A DNA stretch of 46,675 nt, from contig DKZT01000024.1 in the NCBI GenBank assembly GCA_002493755.1, forward strand, positions 698 through 47,372. The letters are read 5' to 3'. Shown one piece after another: positions 10,301 through 17,367 of this stretch (positions are counted from its first letter, which is position 1; the number at the start of each line of letters is the position of its first letter). Position numbers and translations under genes: made by a program. Under the pieces are notes generated by a model. The model was not told the origin of the DNA, did not search any database, and was given only the letters and a program-made list of their open reading frames with translations. This DNA comes from Ruminococcaceae bacterium UBA7067 (GTDB lineage Bacteria; Bacillota; Clostridia; Oscillospirales; Acutalibacteraceae).

Positions 10301-10544
10301 CTGCTGTTTCCCAGCCCTTGTAAAAGCATTCGCCCCATGTGTCCGGATTTTGATATATTGAACCCTTGAGTGAGCATATTACGGTTTTACAATCTTCACC
10401 GGTAACAGACGAGATATATTCAATATCAACCCTGCCTAAATTTGAAAGCGACATAATCAAGGCGTCAGATATGCTTTCTGTATGTACTCCTTGTGTGCGG
10501 GCATCACCTGAAAATGCGTTTTCCCAATCAAGAGGTAAATCCAT
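7338..10544 (-). CDS. Large SNF2/DEAH-type helicase related to the helicase part of mobile-element methylase-helicases
   Basis: A 1068-residue superfamily 2 helicase. Residues 1-290 contain features of the large helicase proteins of phages and conjugative elements (EYLSGNLMRKW, NIRALDKLLP, IIILGSPWVP-like). The helicase core follows: motif I AHDVGSGKT near 306-314, motif II DEAH near 465-468, motif III MATGTPITNS near 516-525, motif VI DMTQREGRILRHGNEN near 790-805. Residues 880-1068 are rich in charged helix and probably form a coiled coil. In mobile elements this helicase is often fused to an adenine methylase (DarB-like); here no methylase or nuclease motif is visible, and instead MoxR and VWA genes follow with overlaps. 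A 68-residue gene precedes it by 33 bases. A defence or DNA-translocation role is inferred. Confidence 0.82.
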   Translation of the reverse strand: MDLPLDWENAFSGDARTQGVHTESISDALIMSLSNLGRVDIEYISSVTGEDCKTVICSLKGSIYQNPDTWGECFYKGWETADEYLSGNLMRKWYAAQKANEEYKEYFADNIRALDKLLPDTVAAKDIYIILGSPWVPIDIIDDFISYILKNPFTGTMHDELTGTWEIPYKSDYNYRCSVAATHTYGTSRMPALYILERTLNMKTVAVKDEVICHTNASGKKRVINKLETVLALEKQQKMIKAFQKWVWSDEKRKERLEMIFENNFSCVRRRIFDGSFLDFPTMSPSVSLYPHQKNAVARILFSPNTLLAHDVGSGKTYIMIAAGMELKRIGLSNKNLYVVPNNIVGQWEKLFSAMYPDAKLLCVEPKHFTPAKREDVLEQIRDEDFDGIIMAYSCFEQISLSKDFYMEQLKGTLDNISVLASNINKATSKLERKKEAVRKALSTLELAMDNMYDTVYFDELGITRLFVDEAHNYKNVPIETKVDKVLGISSKGSKKCQDMMDKVRLVQKQNNGGGVVMATGTPITNSITDAYVMQKYLQSGELAMLDLQSFDSWIGMFAERVTEFEIDVDTSSYRLATRFSRFHNLPELTALLSSIADFHQVDSSVGIPDFDGYKDALISKTSEFAAYLDDISARAEQVRQGIVSRTDDNMLKITTDGRKAALDMRLVKPNSGFTYQSKVAGCAENVFKIYSDTQSDKSTQLIFCDSSTPKNGFNVYDEVKRLLVAMGVPSEEIAFIHDAGTESKREKLFTRLRSGDVRILIGSTFMLGLGVNIQNKLIAVHHLDVPWRPADMTQREGRILRHGNENKKVYIYRYITEGSFDAYSWQLLETKQRFISGLLSGSLTERSGSDIESTVLDYAEVKALAVGNPLIKERVEAANELTRYLSLQRKAIDNHIRLEKELMELPARITRQKELIEKCGCDLEFYRSNVKEYSKEERKAIRQKLFSAVKGNVLKHSETPSITYQGFQIVLPANMTAEKPFVWLQKSGRYYVELGDTEIGGLIRIDNYLDNLGEHLVKLKDGLSNLCSRQNALKVEVTKKEDYVDRIEELKQRLEKLDKKLGVDKNE

Positions 10545-10577
10545 ACAGGTTACTTCCTTGATGTGTGCCTCTTTAGC

Positions 10578-10784
10578 CTATTTCGCCTCCTGAGCCTCTT
10601 TTTCCTTGCGCCTTTCTTCCTCTGCCTTAAGAGCCTTTTCGCGTTTTTTGGCTTGTTGTTTAGCTTTTTGCAGTTCAATGATTATCTTGGAAATATCCTC
10701 AGATGATACGGAGTCTGATAACAGGTCTTTTTTAAAAATATCATCCAATGTCAGTTGTTCGTAAATTTGTTTGATAACAGACAT
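10578..10784 (-). CDS. Small charged coiled-coil protein, first gene of the helicase-MoxR-VWA operon
   Basis: A 68-residue protein. The N-terminal half (YEQLTLDDIFKKDLL) is mixed helix; the C-terminal 35 residues are almost pure K/E/A/R/Q helix (KQQAKKREKALKAEEERRKE), typical of a coiled coil. An AAGGAG site lies about nine bases upstream of the start. It ends 33 bases before the helicase start. I do not recognise a family. It may be an adaptor or DNA-binding partner of the helicase. Confidence 0.65.
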   Translation of the reverse strand: MSVIKQIYEQLTLDDIFKKDLLSDSVSSEDISKIIIELQKAKQQAKKREKALKAEEERRKEKEAQEAK

Positions 10785-10877
10785 AGAGGAAAGCTCCTTT
10801 CTGAAAAATAAATTCTTATCCGCTTTTCAACTACTATTGTAATTTGGTCTATGGTGCATTTTTGGTTCATCAGTCCT

Positions 10878-11090
10878 GTTATACTTATAGCATAACAAAA
10901 GAAAAACGGAAAACACGCAAACGATAGGCTTTGCAGTATAGCTTTATTCTGTTTTGCTTGCAATAAATACAAAAAGTCGAAGAAAACCGATTGACTATTG
11001 TATAAAATGATGTTATTTTTATTGTGAGGTGATTGTATGTATGCTGCGCCGCCGTAAAAGCTGATGATTATAATATCCTAATCAATCTAT
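10878..11090 (+). pseudogene. Collapsed relic of the AAA-LRR-WYL cassette
   Basis: Bases 10879-10910 equal window positions 1-32 exactly (upstream region of the AAA gene). They are joined directly to a copy of 2041-2160 (last AAA codons and the intergenic region, with scattered changes), then to a copy of the WYL gene start (as at 2389-2450). In this copy ATGTATGCTGCGCCGCCG is followed at once by a TAA stop. The AAA body and the LRR gene are deleted. This fills the gap between the helicase operon and the gene at 11113. The upstream palindrome is kept whole at 10878-10896 and might still act on the gene at 11113. Confidence 0.85.
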
Positions 11091-11112
11091 TTAATTATAA
11101 GGAGTCAAAGTT

Positions 11113-11733
11113 ATGAATGAAAAACTGAAAAAAGAAATTCTTGAACTGGAAAGGGATTTATATGACGAGGATTTTCCCTTAGTAAATGAGGGTGATATGT
11201 CCCTGTATGATTATGCTGATCTTGTTTCAAGTTCGGTTACCGACCTTAATAACAAACGGAGATTATTATCAGAATTATTGAACAATGCGGAATTACAATC
11301 GGATGAAAAAGAACAGAATACGGTAAATAAAATTAAAAGTGCCTGTCTTTGGCTTGACAAGGTAATTTCTCAATTTCATAACCCTGTAGACGGAATTGTG
11401 ACAACTGCACGGTTGATGGGTATTATAGACGATGAAATGCTTTTTCGCATGGCTGGTTCATTTCCTGTGCTGAACGGCGACACAGCGTTGAATGCCATTA
11501 AAGCCGCTGATCAGGATGGTATAGCTGATATTGACAATGTGGGTACCGATTTTTGGAACGGTGACCCGTTATATTGGGAAATACAGCTCTATTCTTTGTC
11601 AAATAAAACCGACACGAATAAATTCCCTGAACCGATTTATACCTATCTCGTTACCCTTGACGGAGTTGTTATGGATTGCCGTGACGCAAATAATAAGAGC
11701 TATTTTAGTTTTGGTATGAATTTTTTTGAATGA
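11113..11733 (+). CDS. Conserved-looking hypothetical protein, 206 residues
   Basis: An AAGGAG site lies 9 bases before the start. The protein is acidic, without signal peptide or membrane segment. Residues 1-80 are helical; the C-terminal half has short strands (DIDNVGTDFWNG, YWEIQLYSL, YTYLVTLDGVVMDC) suggesting an alpha/beta fold. I do not recognise the family. It stands just downstream of the collapsed WYL cassette, in the same place the EVE/nuclease-like gene has behind the intact cassette, so it may be the cargo gene of that copy. The 311 bases after it are AT-rich and hold only two hairpins (11919-11945 and 12013-12059). Confidence 0.6.
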   Translation: MNEKLKKEILELERDLYDEDFPLVNEGDMSLYDYADLVSSSVTDLNNKRRLLSELLNNAELQSDEKEQNTVNKIKSACLWLDKVISQFHNPVDGIVTTARLMGIIDDEMLFRMAGSFPVLNGDTALNAIKAADQDGIADIDNVGTDFWNGDPLYWEIQLYSLSNKTDTNKFPEPIYTYLVTLDGVVMDCRDANNKSYFSFGMNFFE

Positions 11734-11918
11734 TTTTTTTATTGCAACTTACTATTGCAATTTGCGAATTGAAAAAAATACTTAATTATTACGAACCGTT
11801 TGCAAATTAAAATTAATATTTATACAATGCTTTAACTTGTGTTTTTATCGCTATATCTGCAAGCTTTTTGCAAACTTTTTCCGTAACAAAATTCAAGGCG
11901 ATTAAACAGGATTAAAAG

Positions 11919-11945
11919 AAACCGCATTGGAATGTGGTTTTACCA
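11919..11945 (+). terminator. Weak hairpin terminator candidate
   Basis: AACCGCATT and AATGTGGTT form a stem of about nine pairs with one wobble and a very short loop, followed by a short T run. It is the first such structure after the gene at 11113. Confidence 0.4.
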
Positions 11946-12012
11946 AGGATAGCTCAACGATACAAAATATGATAAAATGATAAAACTACAACCACTCACC
12001 TCCACCAAATAA

Positions 12013-12059
12013 GAACCGCAATTTTGATACAATGGGTATCTTAATTGCGGTTCATTTTT
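12013..12059 (+). terminator. Long-stem hairpin terminator joined to a TetR relic
   Basis: GAACCGCAATT at 12013 pairs with AATTGCGGTTC ending at 12053; the stem continues inward through GATAC/GTATC with a two-base mismatch, giving about 18 positions, and a T run follows. The right arm runs directly into the truncated TetR sequence, so the deletion that removed the TetR start probably ended at this terminator. Confidence 0.7.
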
Positions 12060-12590
12060 AAAAATAAGCGTGATATTTTTGACAGCATCGTTGATAGAAT
12101 GATACAGATTGATGCTCAAAGAGCAAAAGAATATCAGATGCCGGTTGAACAGTATAATGATATGGCGGATTCCTATGCAAATACATCATGGGAGGATATA
12201 GAAAAATACACCATTGAACAGTTGAAATTCTGGACAGAGGATAGTTTTGCATTGCTCTTTCGAAGAATGCTGACCTTGGAGCAATATCGAAATGCCGAAA
12301 TGGCAGAGCTTTACAGTCAGTGCATTGTTGAAGGACCGGTTTCCTATATGGAAGATTTATTTCGTGAACTGACAAAAAAAGGTGTGTTTAAGGAAGAAAA
12401 CCCCGGACAGCTTGCAGTAGAGTATTATGCACCGCTTTTTCTTCTTATCAGTTTGTCCGATAAAAAAGGAGAAAATGAGGAGTATGCCCAAATTCTGCGT
12501 AATCATACAAAACGGTTTATGCAGAGTCATAGAGTGAAATCGGGAGGGGAAAAAACGAAAAACAAAAATTTAAAAACATATAGAAAATAA
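12045..12590 (+). pseudogene. TetR-family regulator lacking its DNA-binding domain
   Basis: The reading frame begins inside the usual end of the TetR helix-turn-helix (FKNKRDIFDSIVDRM corresponds to the helix-4 start of typical TetR proteins) and continues through about 165 residues of a normal TetR ligand-binding domain (FALLFRRMLTLEQYRN, ELTKKGVF). About 40 N-terminal residues with the recognition helix are missing, replaced by the hairpin at 12013-12059. There is no plausible ribosome site. The product, if made, could not bind DNA in the usual way. The intact GNAT gene 31 bases downstream was probably in its operon. Confidence 0.8.
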
Positions 12591-12621
12591 ATAAAAGAAA
12601 TAGAAAGGTTGAGAGAAAATA

Positions 12622-13248
12622 ATGATTACAAACAATATTACAATTCGTTTAGAGAAAAAAGAAGAATACCGAGAGGTTGAAAATTTGGTAAGAGAAAGCT
12701 TTTGGAATGTATATCGTCCCGGATGCTTTGAGCATTATGTATTAAATCAGCTTCGAAACGATCCGGCATTTGTTCCTGAGCTTGATTTTGTTATGGAGCT
12801 GGACGGTAAGATCATAGGTCAGAATATGTTTATGAGAGCAATCATAAAGTCAGATGACGGAAGAAGTATTCCCATTATGACAATGGGACCGATTTGTATT
12901 ACACCTGACCTCAAAAGAAAGGGATACGGCAAAATCTTATTAGATTATTCTTTAGAAAAAGCAAAGGAACTTGGATGCGGTGCTGTCTGCTTTGAGGGCA
13001 ATATTGACTTTTATGGAAAGAGCGGTTTTACTTATGCAAGTAAATTCGGCATTCGTTATCATGGTGTGCCTGAAGGTGAAGATGCGTCATTCTTTTTGTG
13101 CAAGGAATTGATTCCGGGATATCTTAATGGAATTACGGGAGAGTATGCAACACCACAGGGGTATTTTGTGGATGAAGCAGAGGTGGAAATGTTCGATAAG
13201 GAGTTTCCGGTTAAAGAAAAATTAAAGCTTCCGGGTCAACTATTCTAG
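12622..13248 (+). CDS. GNAT-family N-acetyltransferase
   Basis: A 208-residue cytoplasmic protein. The acetyl-CoA binding signature is seen in GPICITPDLKRKGYGKILL (motif A with R-x-x-G-x-G/A spacing) near residues 91-112, then LGCGAVCFEGNIDFYGKSGF near 121-140. N-terminal ITIRLEKKEEYREVENLV is the usual first strand and helix. The family transfers acetyl groups to amines of small molecules or proteins; the substrate cannot be read from sequence. It follows the broken TetR gene by 31 bases and is intact, so expression may now be unregulated. Confidence 0.88.
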   Translation: MITNNITIRLEKKEEYREVENLVRESFWNVYRPGCFEHYVLNQLRNDPAFVPELDFVMELDGKIIGQNMFMRAIIKSDDGRSIPIMTMGPICITPDLKRKGYGKILLDYSLEKAKELGCGAVCFEGNIDFYGKSGFTYASKFGIRYHGVPEGEDASFFLCKELIPGYLNGITGEYATPQGYFVDEAEVEMFDKEFPVKEKLKLPGQLF

Positions 13249-13278
13249 AATGTTTGTAGATTAAAAGGAAAATAATGC

Positions 13279-13309
13279 TTGACTCGTCCCTTAGGGGAGG
13301 TTGTATCAT
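13279..13309 (+). promoter_or_regulatory. MerR-type promoter with 19-bp spacer and central dyad
   Basis: TTGACT at 13279-13284 and TATCAT at 13304-13309 are separated by 19 bases, the overlong spacing typical of MerR-activated promoters. The spacer carries an imperfect dyad (CGTCCC-TT-AGGGGAGG). It drives only the relics downstream, and no merR gene is in the window. Confidence 0.6.
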
Positions 13310-13337
13310 AGCCTTACAAACAAAAAGGATGCTATGT

Positions 13338-13427
13338 ATGAATATGTGTATTGAAGTAATAGACTTAACCAAGTCATTTAACGGAAGAGTAGTTGCAGTA
13401 CAAGCTCTTGGGAGAGTACAGCAGTGA
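13338..13427 (+). pseudogene. ABC transporter ATPase relic, 5' end only
   Basis: A start codon with a GGATG-rich leader encodes 29 residues. MNMCIEVIDLTKSFNGRVVA matches the first strand and A-loop region of ABC ATPases; after that the frame turns to unrelated residues and stops. Walker A and everything beyond it is deleted. It sits just behind the MerR-type promoter, so the promoter once drove a transporter. Confidence 0.65.
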
Positions 13428-13450
13428 ATGAAATTTGAGGAGAGTATAGA

Positions 13451-13582
13451 ATGGGAAATTTAGTAATATATGTACACGGCAAAGGAGGCAGTGCAGAAGA
13501 AGCAAAGCACTTTCTGCCTCTCTTTACTGAAAGTGATGTTATTGGTTTTGACTATAAATCGCAAAATCCTCTTTCAGGTTGA
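13451..13582 (+). pseudogene. Alpha/beta-hydrolase relic, 5' end only
   Basis: A 43-residue frame with GAGG ahead of its ATG begins GNLVIYVHGKGGSAEEA and continues to VIGFDYKSQNP, the typical first strand and oxyanion HG-x-G region of small alpha/beta hydrolases, then stops at TGA. The nucleophile and histidine regions are absent. Bases 13583-13659 hold nothing recognisable. Confidence 0.6.
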
Positions 13583-13659
13583 AAGAAGTATGATATATTA
13601 AAAACAGATGTTACGAAACAAGTGTTTTAAAACAATAATTTTGAAGCGGAGATGACATT

Positions 13660-14158
13660 ATGCCGCCAAAAACGAAATATACGAAAGAAGAAATTGTAAA
13701 TGCAGCCTACGAGCTGACTCGGGAGAAGGGTATTGACGCAGTTGTGGCTCGTGAAGTCGGGAAACGGTTGAACATATCGTCCTCACCTATCTTCACCGTA
13801 TGGAACAGTATGGATGAACTCAGGGAGGAAGTGCGAAAGCTTGCAAAGCAGAGGTATCAGGCATATATGGCAGATGTTTTCGACTACTCGCCATCGTTTA
13901 AAGAGTTTGGAATGCGGTGGGTAGGATTTGCTGAACCGTATGATTATATTCGCCAACGGCATCGCAGCTTTTGTCATTACCGACAAGGACAGCTTTTCAG
14001 AAGAGGTGGTTAGCCGTGATCTCAGTCAGGTGTGTATCGGTATTGTGATAACAGACAAGCTGAGGGACGGCACAATGGATACGACTGCTGCAAAGAAGAT
14101 GGCAGAATCCTCAGCCTGTGGGATCACGCCGCAGAAAAAACAGAATACAGTTAAATAA
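13660..14158 (+). pseudogene. TetR-family regulator broken by deletion and frameshift
   Basis: The N-terminal 90 residues are a good TetR DNA-binding domain (TKEEIVNAAYELTREKG, VAREVGKRLNIS, SSPIFTVWNSMDEL) followed by the start of the ligand domain (FKEFGMRWVGFA). Near 13930 the frame is lost: the plus-strand frame from 13928 continues the family's C-terminal part (FANGIAAFVITDKDSF, EEVVSRDLSQVCIGIVI). The middle of the ligand domain is missing at the joint. An in-frame readout ends at 14013. DNA binding could survive, but the protein is almost certainly not functional as a sensor. Confidence 0.75.
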
Positions 14159-14192
14159 GACGAAAGATAAAGTATGTTACGGAGATAAAAAT

Positions 14193-14590
14193 ATGCGTAT
14201 AGAACATATTGCAATGTATGTAAATAATCTTGAAAAAGAGAAAGAATTTTTGAAACCTATTTTCACGCAAAAGCAGGAGAAAAATATGTGCATAAGGAAA
14301 TCGGATTCAGTTCCTATTTCTTGGAGTTTCAGGATGGAGCAAGGCTGGAATTAATGCATAACACTGAAATGGATGATATAGAAAAATACAGAAAGCGAAC
14401 AGGATTTATACATATTGCATTTTCAGTTGGCGGAAAAGATGATGTGGATAGAATTACGGAGAAAATAAAGAATGACGGATATGAAGTAATCAGCGCCCCT
14501 CGCACAACAGGTGATGGCTACTACGAAAGCTGTATACTTGATACGGAGGGAAATCAGATAGAGATTACGGCTGATGCATATTTGGGGTGA
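14193..14590 (+). pseudogene. VOC-family (glyoxalase/bleomycin resistance fold) protein with frameshift
   Basis: The start (MRIEHIAMYVNNLEKEKEF) is the first beta-alpha unit of a VOC protein, preceded by a GGAG site. Near 14250-14260 the frame shifts: the original frame gives FLKPIFTQKQEKN, the other reads YFHAKAGEKYVHKEIGF and goes on through LEFQDGARLELMH, TGFIHIAFSV and DGYYESCILDTEGNQIEI to the normal end. The metal ligands expected of the fold (H of IEHIA, E of ARLELM, H of FIHIAF, E of NQIEI) are all still encoded across the two frames. One indel separates this from an intact gene, so a sequencing error is also possible. Confidence 0.78.
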
Positions 14591-14670
14591 TGAGGTTTTG
14601 TCAATTATGCCGTATGGCTTGATTATTTATGCAAACAGTAACGCATCGGGCAATGCTTCGCTTCTTAAGA

Positions 14671-15543
14671 TTATGAAAAAGTTCTTCTGTATTTTGCCGG
14701 TGTAAGACCGTATTTCTTCTGAAAAGATCTCGTAAAATAGGAGTGATTATTAAAACCGCAGTTGGCGGCAATATTAATGATTTTTTGCTCCGTTTCCAGT
14801 AATTGCTTTGCAGAAAGCTCAAGCCGATAGTTCACCAGATATGCGGTAAAACTCATACCGGTCAGTTCTTTGAATAATTTCATAAAATGGCTCTCGGAAA
14901 AGCCGCAAAGGTCAGCCATTTCTTTTATAGTAATATTTTGCGCATAGCTGTTTTGTATATGGTACAAAGCAGCTTTTAATTTGGAGTAATTTGCCTGCAA
15001 AAGGACTTCATTTTTGTCTGCGTTTATACAGGCTTGGTTCAGATGATGCATAATCATAAACAGGTTGGATTTCACAAGATATTCGCAGGTTGTATAGCTT
15101 TCTCTTCTGTGTTCAATTAAGGAAAGAAGCAATGGGGTTAAATGGGTATTCAGCTCGCTTCCCTTTCGTTCACAGCAATTTACGCTTTTTTCGTGAGTAA
15201 GAAAGTGCTTCAGATATTTATCATAGAGGCTGTTTTCTTCGGATTTTTCCAGAACAGAAAAATTAAACACAATATTGAAATATTCTGCACAATGGGAATC
15301 TATCTGTTCTATGGAGTGTATTGTGTGCGGCATCAGAATGATAATGTCGCCTTGTTGCACCTCATAGGTATTAGACCAGACTGTAATTTTTAAACATCCC
15401 TTGGTAATGTATATAATTTCTGCTTCATCGTGCCAGTGGAGAGGATAGGAATGTATAAAATCAGGAATTTTTCCGTGATAGACGATGTAAGGGAAGTCGA
15501 TAGTTCCGTGAATTTTCGTTTCGTGCAGTAATGTATTGTTCAT
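14671..15543 (-). CDS. AraC-family transcriptional regulator with cupin sensor domain
   Basis: A 290-residue protein. The N-terminal cupin domain (HWHDEAEIIYITKG, QQGDIIILMPHTIHSI, about residues 37-85) is the usual sugar-sensing pocket. The C-terminal 100 residues form the double helix-turn-helix (ITIKEMADLCGFSESHFMKLF, then IINIAANCGFNNHSYF). AraC regulators of this build commonly control carbohydrate genes. It is divergent from the GH13 gene with 105 bases between starts, and a direct repeat at 15591-15632 may be its binding site. The regulator is intact while its likely target carries a stop codon. Confidence 0.9.
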   Translation of the reverse strand: MNNTLLHETKIHGTIDFPYIVYHGKIPDFIHSYPLHWHDEAEIIYITKGCLKITVWSNTYEVQQGDIIILMPHTIHSIEQIDSHCAEYFNIVFNFSVLEKSEENSLYDKYLKHFLTHEKSVNCCERKGSELNTHLTPLLLSLIEHRRESYTTCEYLVKSNLFMIMHHLNQACINADKNEVLLQANYSKLKAALYHIQNSYAQNITIKEMADLCGFSESHFMKLFKELTGMSFTAYLVNYRLELSAKQLLETEQKIINIAANCGFNNHSYFTRSFQKKYGLTPAKYRRTFS

Positions 15544-15590
15544 ATTTGTTCGCTCTCATTAAAGAATAGGATTGTGTTAAAAAATAAAGG

Positions 15591-15632
15591 ATATAATGCA
15601 AGAATTATAACATATACTGTAATATAATGCAA
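15591..15632 (+). promoter_or_regulatory. Direct repeat, candidate AraC binding site and GH13 promoter
   Basis: ATATAATGCAA occurs at 15591-15601 and again at 15622-15632, 31 bases apart, about three helical turns. Each copy contains a TATAAT box. AraC-type regulators bind direct repeats on one face of the helix, so this is a candidate operator in the divergent intergenic region. Confidence 0.4.
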
Positions 15633-15648
15633 TTAGAGGTGAGGAGAT

Positions 15649-17367
15649 ATGAATATTGAAGGAATCATTCATAGGTGTGCTTATACGGATTGCTATGCAC
15701 GAAATGAGAACGAATTGGTAATCAACATACGGACAAATAAGGATATTACAGCAGTCAACCTGATATATGAAGATCCTTATATCAACGGTGCGTCGGGAAG
15801 AAGACCGTGGTGTGGAAAAAGGGCATCAATGAATGTATCAATGGAACTTAAAAACTGCCTGATATGGACTTTGGTTGTTTCACCGGAATTCAAAAGATTA
15901 CAATACTATTTTGAAATTATTTAAAATGATGAGAAGCGAAATCTGTTTGAAGACGGTTTGTATACGGACGATGAGATAGAAACGGAAGGTATTATGAAAC
16001 AATACTTTAAGTATGCGTGGATGAATTCCTCTGATTTATATCATTCTCCTGAATGGGTGGAGGATACGTTCTGGTATCAGATTATTCCGGACCGTTTTTG
16101 CCGTATCCCGGATTCTTCAATCAAAAAGCAGTTTTCCGATTGGAATATTACGGAGAATATGAAATATAATCAGACCTACGGAGGAAATCTCCGAGGAATT
16201 ATCAGTAAGCTTACATATCTTCAAGATTTGGGAATAAATGGGATTTATCTTACTCCAATTTTTCAATCACCCAGCGACCATAAGTATAATACAACGGATT
16301 ATCAAACGATTGACCCTGATTTCGGTACAGAAGAGATTTTCAGAGAGCTGGTAGACACGGCTCATAATCTGGGAATTAAAGTTATGATTGACGCGGTATT
16401 CAACCATTCCGGGCGGGAATTTTTTGCATGGAAGGATGTAGTGAAAAATAAAAAAGCGTCAAAATATTATGACTGGTTCTTTATACAAGAGGACGATTCC
16501 TACTTTTCCTTTGCATTTGTAGATGAAATGCCAAAGCTTAATACAAATAATCCGGAAGTGGCAGATTACCTTTGCCGAATGTGCAGGGCATGGATTGAAA
16601 AATGGAATATTGACGGAATCAGATTTGATGTAGGCAATGAAATTTCTCATTCGTTTATTAAAAAGCTGCACAGAGAATTAAAGCAGATGAAACCGGATTT
16701 GTTCCTTTTAGGTGAAATATGGAACGACTCCGTTCAGTGGCTTCAGGGAGATGAATATGATTCGGTTATGAATTATCCCTTTATGGAAAGCCTGAACAAT
16801 TTTTTTGTAAATAAGAATCTGGATTCAAAAGATTTTATGTATATCATCAACCATTGCTATTCGCTGTATATGTCGCAAGTGAACAAAGTGCTTTTCAATT
16901 TTTTAGATAGTCACGATGTGGGGCGAGTCTATTCCAGATGTGACAATATTGACGCCTTTTTTCAACAGCTTGCGGTACTTGTGACAATGCCGGGAACACC
17001 TTGCATTTACTACGGAACAGAGATTGCAATGGACGGAAAATGCGGACCATACAACAGAAAGCCTATGCCTTGGAAAGAGATTGACTGCGGTAAATATGAC
17101 GCTGTTATTGAAGAGGTGAAATCGCTTATTCGTATCCGAAAAAAGTACGGGGCGCTAAAGGGCAGTGAAATACAATGGAAGAATACGAAAGGCAGGCTCG
17201 TAAGCTTTGCAAGACCGGGCGATGAAACCGTTGAAGTATACATAAATGCCGGTGAGAAACAGCTGCCGATTGATTTACAGGAACAGGAAATTATTTTTGC
17301 ACGCGGATATATGAATCATATGCTTCTTGCAGGAGGCGTGCTGATAGTCAGGAGGAATTTACAATGA
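15649..17367 (+). pseudogene. GH13 alpha-amylase family enzyme (neopullulanase-like) with in-frame stop codon
   Basis: The gene starts behind GGTGAGGAG and reads an N-terminal CBM34-like domain to residue 91, where a TAA at 15922-15924 interrupts the frame. The same frame continues without a gap through a complete catalytic barrel: DTFWYQIIPDRF, GVYLTP-like GIYLTPIFQSP, nucleophile region GIRFDVGNE (about residue 330), acid/base LLGEIWND (about 355) and FLDSHDVGR (about 422). The catalytic triad is intact. Such enzymes hydrolyse maltodextrin, cyclodextrin or pullulan in the cytoplasm. Restart downstream (15958 TTG or 15991 ATG) could make a barrel without the N-domain, which in this family helps dimerise. 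It may be a pseudogene, a recent mutation or a base error. Confidence 0.85.

Noticed and set aside
7338..10544. Conjugative element or prophage, suggested by the mobile-element type helicase
   Set aside because: No relaxase, coupling protein, integrase, capsid or terminase gene and no attachment site is seen within the window.
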